Shown: positions 45,066 through 55,906 of the stretch, piece after piece
Layout of the letters: the number at the start of each line of letters is the position of its first letter
Position numbering within the stretch: position 1 is the stretch's first letter
Assembly: GCF_905220565.1 (NCBI RefSeq)
Contig: NC_059396.1
Coordinates: 8,033,206 to 8,097,205, forward strand
Direction of reading: 5' to 3'
DNA: 64,000 nucleotides
Source: Melitaea cinxia
Taxonomy: Eukaryota > Arthropoda > Insecta > Lepidoptera > Nymphalidae
Position numbers and translations under genes: made by a program
The notes under the pieces: generated by a model
Told to the model about the DNA's origin: nothing
What the model saw: the letters and a program-made list of their open reading frames with translations, nothing else
The model's database searches: none

Positions 45066-46718
45066 CACGGTGATTTTATAACCGTTTTGGAAACGAAATA
45101 TTTTACTTTGGAATCATCTATAGTACCTATAAAAATTGATAAATCAATTGTAATGTTGATTAAAAAAAAGTTTCAATTTTAATATTCATTTTTACTCGAT
45201 CGACTTGGAAAGTAGTAAGGCACTGATCATTCATTCATTATTTTATATGAATGAAACACGTCCGTGCGCGTTTCGGTTGATAAAAGTATACCTATAGGCG
45301 CGAGCTAGCGAGTACTTACGTAGATAGACTCGTTTGTCCTTCATACTTTACACGGGATTATTAACGACGATTGTTCTTTTCAGAACAAATAAATTTATAA
45401 ACGGACTGTAGGTATAAATTTCTGGCGTATTTAAAAAATCGGAGCTATCTACAGAATAATTAACTTACATACGTATTAACAGTTTATTTACACTATTTAC
45501 ACTTCTCTGTATCGAAACAACTGCTCAAAATGGAGTCCGCTGCGTTCAATACACAAACGTACACGTTTAATACAATTCTTTTAATTTTCTTAATGTGTCT
45601 TTATCACTTTTCACTTCATCAAAAGCGTCCACTATCGCAATGCGTAAATCATCACAGCTTTCATATTGACGTGTATAATTTTTTATTTCCGACCACAAGA
45701 AAAAATCTAAGGGCGTTAAGTCCAGACTTCCAGGTGGCCAAGACACAGGCCCTCCTCGACCTATCCACCTATCACTAAACTCATTGTCCAGGTACGCACG
45801 CACTACACTCGCGTAATGAGCGGGACGGCCGTCGTCTTGGTAGTACATACCTCTCGAGTAAGCTAACGGCACATCGTCTACTAACTCAGATATTATTCTC
45901 CTTAACATCTCTAAGTACGAGTTGCCGGTTAGATGACCTTCAATAAAAATAGGCCCTATTAATTGGTCGTTAATAATACCGGCCTACACGTTCACACTGA
46001 AACGAACCTGGTGATGGTTTTCTCGTATCAAGTAGGGGTTAATTAGAGCCGAGTAATGCTCATTGTGCACATTGTATAGTCCCACTTGAGTAAACAGTGA
46101 CTCGTCCGTCCAGAGTATGTTGTCGTTTGTATTATTTAACAACCACTGGCAAAAGGCGATTCTTGCCGGTGCGTTGTTTATTACGTGAGCCTTACGAAAA
46201 TGATACGGGTGTAATCCTTGTGTACGTAATATCTTCCATACGAAGTTTTGGCTAACATCGAATTCTCTTGCTGCCATCCTTGTCCTCCGCCGGGGATCGC
46301 GCTCGAAGTACTCAAGAACATCTTCAAACTCCGGCGAATAATAATTTAAACGTCCTTGACCTTGTTTACACATGTACCGCTATGGTATTACTGACCGACT
46401 GAAAGCCAGGGACGCGGGACGCCGACGATTACAGGTGAGCCGTCATTGGTCGACTCCGGCGCAACGCGGTAGCTTTGTTTTTATTGGCTAATACGATTTT
46501 GTGACGCAATATTAAAACGTATAGTATTTCTATTTTTAGAATTTACCTACCGTGTAGCGCTACTACTGGTTCTCACTTTTTGTCTGTAAACGATATGAAT
46601 ATCGACTTTGATGAAAAAAAAATTACATATATTTTTAAATTAACGTTATATATAGCTTCTGTTATTGATAAATAATTCAAAATTTTCGTTTCCAAAACGC
46701 TTTCAAAATCACCCGGTA
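45066..46718 (-). mobile_element. Mariner element with TIRs and TA duplication
   Basis: The ends are inverted repeats of about 35 bp sharing GGTGATTTT and CGTTTTGGAAACGAAA. TA duplications lie at 45064-45065 and 46719-46720. The surrounding copia integrase frame resumes on both sides, proving a later insertion. It carries the transposase gene at 45567-46373. Confidence 0.9.
45567..46373 (-). pseudogene. Mariner transposase with a single nonsense codon
   Basis: One frame covers about 268 residues. An HTH region (MAAREFDVSQNFVWKILRTQ) leads to the first catalytic Asp in ILWTDESLFT, the second in YYQDDGRPAHYA and the third in SLDLTPLDFFLW. The only break seen is an in-frame TAG at 45984-45986, where Trp is usual in this family. 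The lack of other damage points to recent loss of function. It probably moved the element enclosed by the TIRs. Confidence 0.88.
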
Positions 46719-47400
46719 TACTATTTTATTTTTCGTAAATCGTTCAGCCTCGTTTTTAGATTCTATAAATTTTGTTAGAGCTTCATCTTTAGTTTTCATT
46801 GTGTATACTCTTGTATATGTCGAATGATTGTCTGTGAATGTGATGAAATATTTTGAACCTCCCTTAGATGGCTGTCTCATGTCTCTGTAGATGACTATGT
46901 ACAATTTCCCATCTCTGATTTGTCCGTTGCTCATTTTTACGTGTATTAAACGGCAGTTTTGTTGCCTTACCCTTAGCACACACTACACAATCTCTTATTG
47001 TGTCAGATTTATTAAATTCTAAGCCTTCCACACTTTTCATATTAAGAGCTATTCTCATTTGCCCTTCATTAAGGTGTGTTAGTTTTTCTATGCCATAGTT
47101 GCATTTTATTTGTTCCACAATAGTTGGATGTCTCTTCTAAATTTTCTTTAGCGTAGTATAAACCATCTTCATTTCTTTCTGCTTTTAACAGTATTTGACC
47201 ATCTCGCGTTACGGTTGCATGTTGCTGATTAAATAAAACTGTAGCACCTTTATTTGTCATTTTCCCTACTGACATTGGATTTGTAGTCAACGATGGTACA
47301 TACAAGACTTCAGTCAGTTCAGTAGACCAGGTATTTCCTTTACATTTAGTTTCACTGAACTCCACCTTCAATTTGTGCTGTACAGTTCTCTGAAGGTAAC
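46719..47400 (-). pseudogene. Copia pol remnant: protease end, GAG-pre-integrase, integrase N-terminal part
   Basis: Minus-strand frames read ELTEVLYVPSLTTNPMSVGK (protease end), IEKLTHLNEGQMRIALN and TIRDCVVCAKGKATKLPF (GAG-pre-integrase zinc motif), then SKYFITFTDNHSTYTRVY (integrase core start). Frameshifts separate them. Confidence 0.88.
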
Positions 47401-47459
47401 CTTAGAATTTTATAGTCATCTTTTTCTACATTATGGAATCTTTCCAAATCCAAAAAAAA

Positions 47460-49165
47460 ATCTTTTTAGAATAGCGAGAGAGAGAGAGAGAGAGATGAAT
47501 GCAAGAGATGTAAACCATATGAAATGTATAAAAGACGAAGCGGGGAAGATCTTGACGGACAATGTGGAAATAAAAGAACGCTGGAAGAGATACTTTAATA
47601 GCTTGATGAACGAAGAAAATGAATGGAGCGGAGTGTTAGAAAATGTACGAAGTAATGAAGGAATGGTGAAAGAGGTAAGTATAGAGGAAGTGAAGATGGC
47701 AGTGCAGAGTATGAAAAATGGAAAAGCAGTTGGGCCAGATGGTATACCAGCGGAAGCGTGGAAGTTTTTGAATGCGGATGGATGGAAAGTGGCTGACTTT
47801 ATTTTTCAATAAGTTGCTGCAAGAAGAGGTTATACCCGAGGAATGGTGCTACAGTTCACTGGTGCCCATTTTTAAAAATAAAGGTGACATACAGGACTGC
47901 AGCAGCTATCGGGGAATAAAGCTCATGTCACATAGCATGAAGATATGGGAGAAAGTGATAGCACGAAGAATGAGAGAAGAATGTGGGGTCACACAGAACC
48001 AATTTGGATTTATGCCGGGCCGGGGAACTACGGACGCCATATTTGCACTCCGCCAAATCTGCGAAAAATATCGACTCGCACAAAAATACTTGCATAGGGT
48101 GTTCGTGGATCTGGAAAAGGCATACGATAGGGTCCCCCGTAAGGTTCTGTGGTGGGCTATGAAAGGGAAAGGAGTGCCAGAGAAGTATGTACCACTTGTT
48201 CAGGCGATGTATGATAGAGCTAGCACCCACGTCCGGTCCGAAGCCGGAGTAACTGACAAATTCAATGTGGCTGGTTTGCACCAGGGGTCGGCTTTAAGCC
48301 CGTATTTATTCCTCCTAGTAATGGATGTTCTAACATCAGACATACAGGAGGAAGCACCTTGGTGTATGCTGTTTGCTGACGACGTTTTTCTTGTCGGAGA
48401 TAATGCTCTTGAGGTACAGAGCAGACTGGGAAAATGGCAGGAAAGACTGGAGAGCGTGGGATTGAGAATAAGTAGATCTAAAACCGAGCACTTATTCTGC
48501 AATTTCAGCGGTTTGTCCGGTTTTTCCCATATAGCCTTGGATGGTGTATCCCAACCAGTCTGCTCCGACTTCCGGTACCTTGGGTCAATAATACAAAATG
48601 ACGACAACATAGACCGTGACGTGAAAAATAGAATAAATGCGGGATGGATGAAATGGCGACAGGTCTCTGGAACAGCTTGTGATCCACTAATGCCCCTTAA
48701 ACTTAAGGGGAAAATCTATAAAACGATCATAAAACCTGTCGTAATGTATGGATCAGAATGTTGGGCAACAAAAGTGACGGATGAAAGAAGAGTGCACGCA
48801 GCCGAGATGAGAATGCTAAGATGGATGTGTGGAGTAACGAGGAAAGATCGGATTAGAAATGAGTATATAAGGGGAAGTTTGAAAGTAGCACCCGTGACAG
48901 AGAAAATGAGGAGCAATAGGTTAGCGTGGTATGGGCATGTAATGAGGGATGAACGCTATGTTGGTAAAAGAATGTTAGGGATGAATGTCGAAGGACGAAG
49001 AGCGATCGGGAGACCGAAAAAGCGATGGATGGATTGTGTGAGTGAGGATATGAGAAAGAAAGGAGTAAGCACTGAAGTGACGAATAATAGAGAGGAATGG
49101 AAGAGAAAAACATGTTGTGCCGACCCTACATAAGTGGGATAAGGGCAGGAAGATGATGATGGAAT
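47460..49165 (+). mobile_element. 5'-truncated RTE-like LINE inserted in copia
   Basis: The element starts near a GA-rich run (47470-47494) and ends with a GATGATGATGG tail at 49153-49163, typical of RTE-type LINEs. The copia protease motif (DSGCTSHM) is to its right and the rest of protease to its left, so it split that gene. Confidence 0.8.
47490..49133 (+). pseudogene. RTE-like reverse transcriptase with one frameshift
   Basis: Two overlapping frames (47490-47812 and 47772-49133) make one RT, separated by a single-base shift near 47795-47805. Conserved blocks are GKAVGPDGIPAEAWK, YRGIKLMSHSMKIWEKVI, FMPGRGTTDAIFALRQI, FVDLEKAYDRVPR, LHQGSALSPYLFLLVMD and active-site MLFADDVFLVGD. After them come the thumb region and a C-terminal GRRAIGRPKKRWMD block. 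The endonuclease is missing (5' truncation). The frame is otherwise clean, so the insertion is young relative to the copia host. Confidence 0.9.
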
Positions 49166-49169
49166 TTTT

Positions 49170-50005
49170 CTAATTCATGAGTCATGTGTGACGTGCATCC
49201 ACTATCAAGACACCATTTTCTGACTTTTTCTTTGTTATGATTAGCATTTAGACGTTTCTAAGCAATAATTCGCATTGCTTTTAGTTTTGTTCATTTTTGA
49301 CCAGCATTCATTGCTTTATGCCCCTTTTATGACATTTGTAGCATTCAATAATATATTTCTTATTTTTTCTTTGTTGCTTGCTGTACAGTACTTCTTGTTC
49401 TGAGTTCTCATAATTTGTATTAGCCATATTTTCTCGTGCTTCAGCTTCTTCAATGATCTTTATTTTCAGGCTATTTGGATCTAGTAAATCATCTCGATTC
49501 TATGGCTATGCGAAAATTTTCAAAAGATTGTGGTAAATTATATAGCAGCATTATGCTTAATAAATCTTAATTGATTGTTATATCCATGTCAGCTAGTTTA
49601 TCGACAATATCCATAAATTTGTTTAAATGATCAACTATGCTGTCATTGTCTTTCATGTTTCTTAAAATCAACTCTTTTAACAGAGTTGCTTTTCTAGCGG
49701 GACCTTTACTATGATATATATTTTCAAGCGTATTCCAGACTTCTTTACTGGTTTGAAAATTTTTTACTTGTTTTAGTTCGCTTGGAAATATTATAAGAAA
49801 TAACTCAGCTAATGCTAACCCATCTTTTTCTGTCTATTTGCTCAGTTCGTCTGCTTCGCTTGTTGGCTTCTTAATTTTATTAAGTAGAAACATAGTTCCA
49901 AAGACCAAGTTTCAACAACAAAGCTTTTGGATGAATTCTCCATGTATCGGAATTTTCTCTTTTTAGTGGCTCTATGGGCACATGATGACTCATTTTTTTT
50001 CTTTT
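49170..50005 (-). pseudogene. Copia gag and protease-start remnant
   Basis: On the minus strand, the first codons after the leader read MSHHVPIEPLKREN. A zinc-knuckle remnant ECYKCHKRGHK lies near 49340 and the protease motif KWCLDSGCTSHM near 49200. Many stops and frameshifts interrupt it. Confidence 0.8.
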
Positions 50006-50028
50006 TCAATATACGATTTTGCCCATAA

Positions 50029-50219
50029 CCTTTTATAGAGAGTAGTTTTCATCGCAGTGGAATTATCTTTAATAAAATCCTTTTTTTAAATAAGAATACT
50101 TTTATTTATTTCAACTTACATTCTTAATTGTTACGACCTGACACAATTTTTTATTTTACAGACATCTATCAAAAAAATATTCTTCTAAATTTTAACGCAA
50201 GATAGTGTTCTCTATGACA
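50029..50219 (-). repeat. 5' LTR of the copia element
   Basis: 191 bp without the MITE found in its partner at 43028-43691. The visible divergence between the two suggests an old insertion. Confidence 0.85.
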
Positions 50220-50259
50220 ATATATAACAGATATTATAGTTTCTTTTTTATTTAATTTT

Positions 50260-50690
50260 TAGAGACTCTCACCACTTGTGGATAACCACGGTCTTCTAAA
50301 CATGTCTTGCAACAACAGTAGTTGGGGTACGTGTGTGTGTGGGTCGTCCTGACATGCATAAGAACCTGTTTGGGTACGGGCCTTGAGGCTAACCTTACCC
50401 GGGCTTTCATCATCTGGGCACGTTGCCTCCGGGGTCGTTATTTTGACCCGTGGTGATACGTCGACTTAATGGTAGCGCTTTTCTTTTCAATTTACGGCCG
50501 CCAGAGGCATGACGACAGATGGGTGTGCTGTGGAACGACGACAGAATAGCAATCTGTCTTTTTTTCTATCACACGTAACACATTTATGTTTTAAATATAA
50601 CCAATGCACTGTTTATCACATAAATTGTATCTTTTTTCTTCTGTAAATAAATAAATAAATAAAATAAATAATTACAATGAAATGTCAAAA
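50260..50690. other. Unassigned stretch, possibly LINE 5' region
   Basis: GC-richer than its surroundings up to 50550, then 'ataaataaataaataaaata'. No frame with a recognisable product. Confidence 0.35.
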
Positions 50691-52280
50691 ACAATGCTTA
50701 CAAAATGTTATAGAAAAGAATACAAAAATTACAGCACTCTCTAGTCGTCAAAAAATCATTATACCGTGGATTATACCTGGACTACTACGATGCATGCGAA
50801 AAACGGACCGATTACACAAAAAAAAGCACTGACCCAGATAACGAAGTCTTAAAAATAACCTATTAACAATACAGAAATTTCTGTAACAATTTATTGCGAA
50901 GATTAAAAGGAAATTATGAACAATTCCAAATCATAGAAGCACGAAAAGATAGTAAAATAAAAATGGAGTCATGAAAAACCTCATACACATCAAAAACTTC
51001 ACAACACCCTAAAGAGCTATTAAATAATTCATCTTCTCCTAACCAATCGTTACATGAAGCAAACAACTATTTTATAGGCGTGGGTAGCTAACAAAACCAT
51101 TACGTATCTGAATAATACGAAATGATGAAATGAATAAATGAAATAAGAATCTACCATTAACTTGTAACTAATGTCCCAAACTCCTTCGTCTTAATGGAGA
51201 CAGACATAATTATACGAGATTGGACATATTCTTGAGTCTAAAAACAGATAGTACACCAGGATGTAAATATAAGCAGTAGATTCCATATACAGCATAAAAG
51301 TGTTCTAAGTACGTGTAGTACATAATCTTCTGCAAACGATTTTCAACGATTGTTTGGGAGTTGGAGTTTTTGCCGATTCTCTAAAACGATCCAGAAGTGA
51401 TTCCAGTTTACAAGAACGGAGACAGAAGTCGTATAAATAACTATAGGCCGATTTCCATTCTAATAGCGATATTTAAAATTCTTAAAAAAAATCATCAACA
51501 TCCGATTAGTTTATTACATATCTTGAAAACAATAGAACCTTATCGGTAAACCAATACGGTTTTAACCAAGGAAAATCTACTGAACAAGCAGTCAATAAAC
51601 TTGTGGAATTTATGTTTTAAACTAGATAAGAAAAAAATGTATTAGCATTTTTCGATCTGGCCAAGGAATTTGATAAGATTCGTCTTCCTATAACTCAACA
51701 AATTAGAGGCGCTGGGTGTCAGGGGCATTCAACTTAAGCTTTTTGACAGCTATATCTCTCTGAGCCGACTTAGTGTGTTCAAGTGGGTCAATATATAAGT
51801 ACACACTCCCAGTTACACATGGCGTTCCTCAAGGGAGTATACTGGGGCCCACACTATTCTTCATGTACATAAATGTGCTTACTAAACAGCAGATGACACT
51901 TCTTTGGTGATTGAATGTGATAATTGGGTCGAGATCTTTACTGTTGCACAAAATGGCTTTGATATGGCAAAAGGGTGGCTGGAGAGTAATGTGCTTACTT
52001 TAACGCAGATAAAACTAAATATATTTGTTTCAGCATTGGACAGGCGGGAAGGCCTTTTGAAAGATAGTTGCGCATGTCCATTTTTGAACGTGTCAATTCC
52101 CTAAAATACCTTGGTGTTTAGGTAATAACCTTAGCTTTAAAGAGCAGTTATCCGTCAACTAGCGTTATCCGCTACTAGTGAAACACTAAAAGAAGGCTTT
52201 AGGGTGTGGCGGCTTAAGAAAAAACTTGACGAATACGATAATTCTTCCCTGACACTAACTGCGTCGGTCGAGGTTGGGAA
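50690..52280 (+). pseudogene. Jockey/CR1-type LINE pol remnant
   Basis: Broken frames give the linker IIPWIIPGLLRCMRKTDRLH, then RINNYRPISIL-like text near 51437, NQYGFNQGKSTEQAVNKLVE near 51552, AFFDLAKEFDKIRLP (mutated box A) near 51647 and a thumb-region NSLKYLGV at 52097. The active site cannot be read. Heavily degenerate. Confidence 0.75.
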
Positions 52281-53480
52281 CACTGTTGGTAACTCGTAAA
52301 ACAAATAATTCTGAATATGCACAAATACGAATATCGAAAGCTATCAACTTTGTTACAAAATAAAATTTATTAAGAAAATATAAGATTTTTTGTTGAGATT
52401 TTCTTATATTAGCATCTCACCTGATTTTATAGTAAGACGTTAACGTTCATAGCATGTTGATCATTTTGCAAGTGCATACAAACAAAAGGCTGCAATCAGG
52501 AAATTCTATACATGTCCGTAACGTAAGGAATACAGAACTTAGATAAATCTGAATTTGAATTGTCCCAAGGTAAAATTATGTAGCTGGATCAATTAAAATT
52601 AACATCGAAATTTCTATAGAATTTCCATTAAGATTATCCAGTACCTATGTTAAAGACAGTTAATCCTAAAATCGAACTACAAAATTCTATGTCTTCATGA
52701 ACAAATAAAACCAAGGAAATTGGGTTTTTAAATTTTTATTGAATACACAAGTAAGGATTTAAAAATGTAATTTTTCACCACTCACAAGTGTACCTGTAAC
52801 AAAAAAGTAAGCAAATAAGTATATGATCAAGATAAAAAATATATTTGAGTTCTAAAGGTTAATAAAAATGTTTGCTATATATAGTCCTTCATTTTTTATA
52901 AAAAAAAATAAGGGTGGAGTAAGCACACTAATTATATACCCTCCAATTCTTTACATTAATCTCATGATGAGTTAACGACTGCCTCAGAGGGATAACAAAA
53001 CAATGTAATTTACTGTCAAATACTAAACAGTACATAGTGTAACTATTGTGATTAACTTGTTGGTAAATATAACTATACTAAATATAAATAGTCACATTAA
53101 TGATGATATCAATATCATGTTTATACTTTATAAGGCAAAATATTTAAAAGGCCTTACATTTAATGAAAAATTTGTATGTAATTACAAAAAAAAAGTAACA
53201 ACTAATTTTAATGGTTCTTTCACCATTTGGCTTCTATATAATCCCAAGCACTACATCTAGTAAAAGTGAAGTAGTATACATGTGGAGAGATTATTCAGAC
53301 CTTAATTGAGAAAAAAAAAACTAATAATTTTAGAATCAAATGATCCTTTACTTATTGATGAATGTTACTAAAAACATCATGATCATAGCATTGAAACAAA
53401 CAATTGAAAGATACTGACACATTATACCAGAAAACGTTACTTTAAATTGTATTAGAAAATTATGAACTTTTTGTAGCAAT
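52281..53480. other. AT-rich intergenic stretch
   Basis: No gene or recognised repeat family was seen. Confidence 0.45.
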
Positions 53481-53580
53481 ATACTAACTCGTTGGCAGTT
53501 TTTAGTAGCCCTGCTTTCTGCTCTGCAGGTTGAAGGTTTGATTCCCGCGTGAGTCTAGGTGTAATATTTGTATTTTTACT
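53481..53580 (+). mobile_element. tRNA-like SINE scrap
   Basis: A B-box-like GGTTTGATTCCCGC at 53532-53545 follows a Pol III A-box-like TTGGCAGTTTTTAG at 53493-53506. Too degenerate and lacking stems to be a tRNA gene. Confidence 0.45.
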
Positions 53581-53584
53581 AGCT

Positions 53585-53800
53585 AACACCCTAAACATTG
53601 TTATGCCGTATATGTTAGTAACCCCCTTAATCCTCCCCTATAACTTAGGGCTATGACAATATAATATAAAAATAGACATTTGCCAACTCTCAGACCTACC
53701 CATTATGCACACAAAATTTCATAAAAATCGGTCCAGACATTTCAGAAGAGTATTGTAACTAACACTGTGACACGAAAATTTTATATGTAAGATATATGTT
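53585..53800 (-). mobile_element. Helitron-like tail, inverted relative of 20200-20406
   Basis: The plus strand starts 'actagctaacaccctaaaca' and contains 'cacaaaatttcataaaaatc' and 'ggtccagacatttcagaaga', matching the reverse complement of the plus-strand copy. Confidence 0.65.
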
Positions 53801-54198
53801 ATATTTCTATGTATATTTATATAAAAAAGTATTTAGCTTTACCAGCCGGCTGTTACCTATAACACAAGCATTTAGTTGCTTACTGTAGGAACAGATAACC
53901 GTGAGTATATGTCCTAAGATAGTTATTAAATATTTATATGTAAATAAATAGTGGTAATTTTATAAGAAGTATTTACCGACAAGTCCTCTCACTACCTATG
54001 TGCCCAGACCATTTAATAAACTACTTAAATTGACTTCAAAATTAATTTTATTCAGAATTAAATATTAATATATAATAATAAAAAATAAAAATTTAACGTA
54101 GACAAAACTTCATGTAGTTGTTCATTAAATACAATGCACGGGGCACAGTTCACGAGAGTATTTTAACTATATGATGATTTAAATACAATTTATTGGCT

Positions 54199-54392
54199 AG
54201 GCTTTAGATTAACAACCGTCATTTTGAAGTTAGATAGGTTAGGGTTATTTTTTGTAAAGAAATTATGTCAATTAACCGTCTAATTTGAAAGTTAGGTTAG
54301 GGTTTTTTTTTTTTTTTTTTGTAACGAAATAATGCCCATAAACGGTCAAATTTTGAGCTTAAATAATTCGACAGTTCATAATCTAAAGCCTT
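54199..54392. repeat. Tandem-repeat unit with inverted ends
   Basis: The ends AGGCTTTAGATTA and TAATCTAAAGCCT are exact inverted repeats. Inside, a unit of roughly 75 bp recurs two and a half times (AACCGTC.. GTTAG.. GGTTAGGGTT.. TTTTTTGTAA.. GAAAT). Confidence 0.7.
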
Positions 54393-54751
54393 ACCAAATT
54401 ATTTAATAAAAGAGAAATAGAAACAATGTACTTTGCTTAAAATATATAGATATTTAATATCACATAGTGTTTAAGTGCATTTAAACTTGTCACATGGAGA
54501 TCTATGATGTGGCTTAAAGGTTATAGATACACCATACTCGTATAATAATGGTGTATGCTGGAACACACTAACATAGTGGAACAAAAAGCATGGTCAAAAT
54601 AATGGTTCTTAAGTTGAGTTACCCGGTTAACACAAAAAAGTATGTAATCGTAGATTACTTTTACACTACCATCTTAATAGAAATTTGAAAACATGACGTG
54701 AGGAACAATTATAATTAAGGAATAATTTATTAAGACAGAAGTACATACCTT

Positions 54752-54917
54752 TTATTTAGACCTCGCACGCATCTTCCTACGTTTACGCTTTAGCCTTCGC
54801 ATACGCTTCTTACGCCACTGAAAAAGATAAACAAATAAATTAATAGAATGCGGTTTCAACACGAGGATTACAATCACTTCTTCACGTATTTATCACTGAA
54901 AATACCTTTGCTCTCAT
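54752..54917 (-). CDS. RpL41: Ribosomal protein eL41
   Basis: A 25-residue, Arg/Lys-rich protein of the large ribosomal subunit, the smallest known ribosomal protein. Two coding exons are joined: 54917-54906 encodes MRAK and 54817-54752 encodes WRKKRMRRLKRKRRKM, then RARSK and the stop. The intron between them is 88 bp with GT and AG ends. An AATAAA signal follows at about 54720-54735 on the minus strand. Pyrimidine-rich stretches upstream (about 55000-55040) could hold the usual 5' TOP start. The gene is far below normal ORF length thresholds and is easily missed. Confidence 0.95.
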
Positions 54918-55099
54918 ATTCGTAAGCGGTAAGTTTTACTGGTGCACTTTTAATGGGCTTCACAGCTCGGCGGATTGAAAAGAAATATTACGATTAAGGA
55001 AGAGTAGTTCTCCCGTGCTCAATCTAAACGAAAAGACAGGATATTTGGAATGAGAATGTTACCATAAAATTTACAGTTATTTAATGTTACCAGTATATA

Positions 55100-55884
55100 G
55101 TAGCTGATTGGTATCTTTATAAACATTTTGTTACATTACATTACATCTTTAACTTTCAAGGTACTAGCAGACAAACTTATCACTGAGATACAGCCAGCTG
55201 ACATTAATTTTCCTTTATGAATAACATATAAACTATCACAAGGTAAATTTTTAGTTGAGAAGAAATCATTGAAAATATAAATTTTTTTTCATGTTCAAAT
55301 AGTCAGCTGACAGATTCATGAAGTTGGCACCCAGAATTATGAATTTATAATGTATGATAATTTAGTTTTACTTAATCGTTTGCGCGTTAAAATTTATGAA
55401 AAAAAGGATCAAAATATTATTGATAATCCACCATGTTATGGTCAGCTGACTTGACTTTTTTTTCTCCATGCGTGGTAGGCTGCCGCCTACCACTGCCCAC
55501 CCCACCCGCCATGGAGTGGCAGGTTTGCAGCTGACGGTAACGAATATTTATAATGTAAATCCCTAATGCATTTTACGAAGTTTTGATTGGGAAGAAATTG
55601 GTCATAAAAATTTGTCACTGAGCTCCCGGAACATTATGAAAAAACTAAAAAACTTTCATAATTGGACTCCCATAATGCCAATGCCAAAGTCAAAGTGTTT
55701 TCCCTTGATGACTTCTGAAGACTCTGCTCATAAGATTAGCGTTGTGATACTACAAAGCTACTTCCTCCCACTGTCATACCATCGTGCTTGAAAAGGCTCT
55801 TCCCCCCCACTTTTATTTGGAAACTTGTTTGATAGGAGGTCCCTAATGAGCAAAAAGGCATACACATATAATATTGTCTTCCAT
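55100..55884. other. Upstream flank between RpL41 and the helicase unit
   Basis: No gene was found. CAGCTGAC occurs near 55195, 55310, 55443 and 55529, and a 9-bp hairpin GTGGTAGGC-tgcc-GCCTACCAC is at 55472-55493. One arm of an inverted repeat (55314-55432) matches 60655-60770. Confidence 0.5.
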
Positions 55885-55898
55885 AGATTATTATAGTA
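55885..55898. repeat. Target-site duplication, left copy
   Basis: AGATTATTATAGTA, repeated exactly at 59027-59040 directly after the poly(A) tail. Confidence 0.9.
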
Positions 55899-55906
55899 CT
55901 AGGACC

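Larger units (their letters stand above)
43028..50219 (-). mobile_element. Degenerate Ty1/copia LTR retrotransposon with nested insertions
   Basis: The 5' LTR is 50219-50029 and the 3' LTR 43691-43028 (longer because a MITE sits in it); both begin TGTCATAGAGAACACT on the minus strand. Next to the 5' LTR is GGTTATGGGC, the primer-binding site used by copia-like elements. Next to the 3' LTR is the polypurine tract AAGGGGGAG. Gag, protease, integrase, RT and RNase H fragments follow in copia order, all broken by stops and frameshifts. Later insertions are the MITE at 43108-43594, a mariner at 45066-46718 and a LINE at about 47460-49165. Confidence 0.9.

Noticed and set aside
48200..49113. Minus-strand ORFs opposite the LINE reverse transcriptase
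   Set aside because: Shadows of the RT reading frame with no recognisable product.
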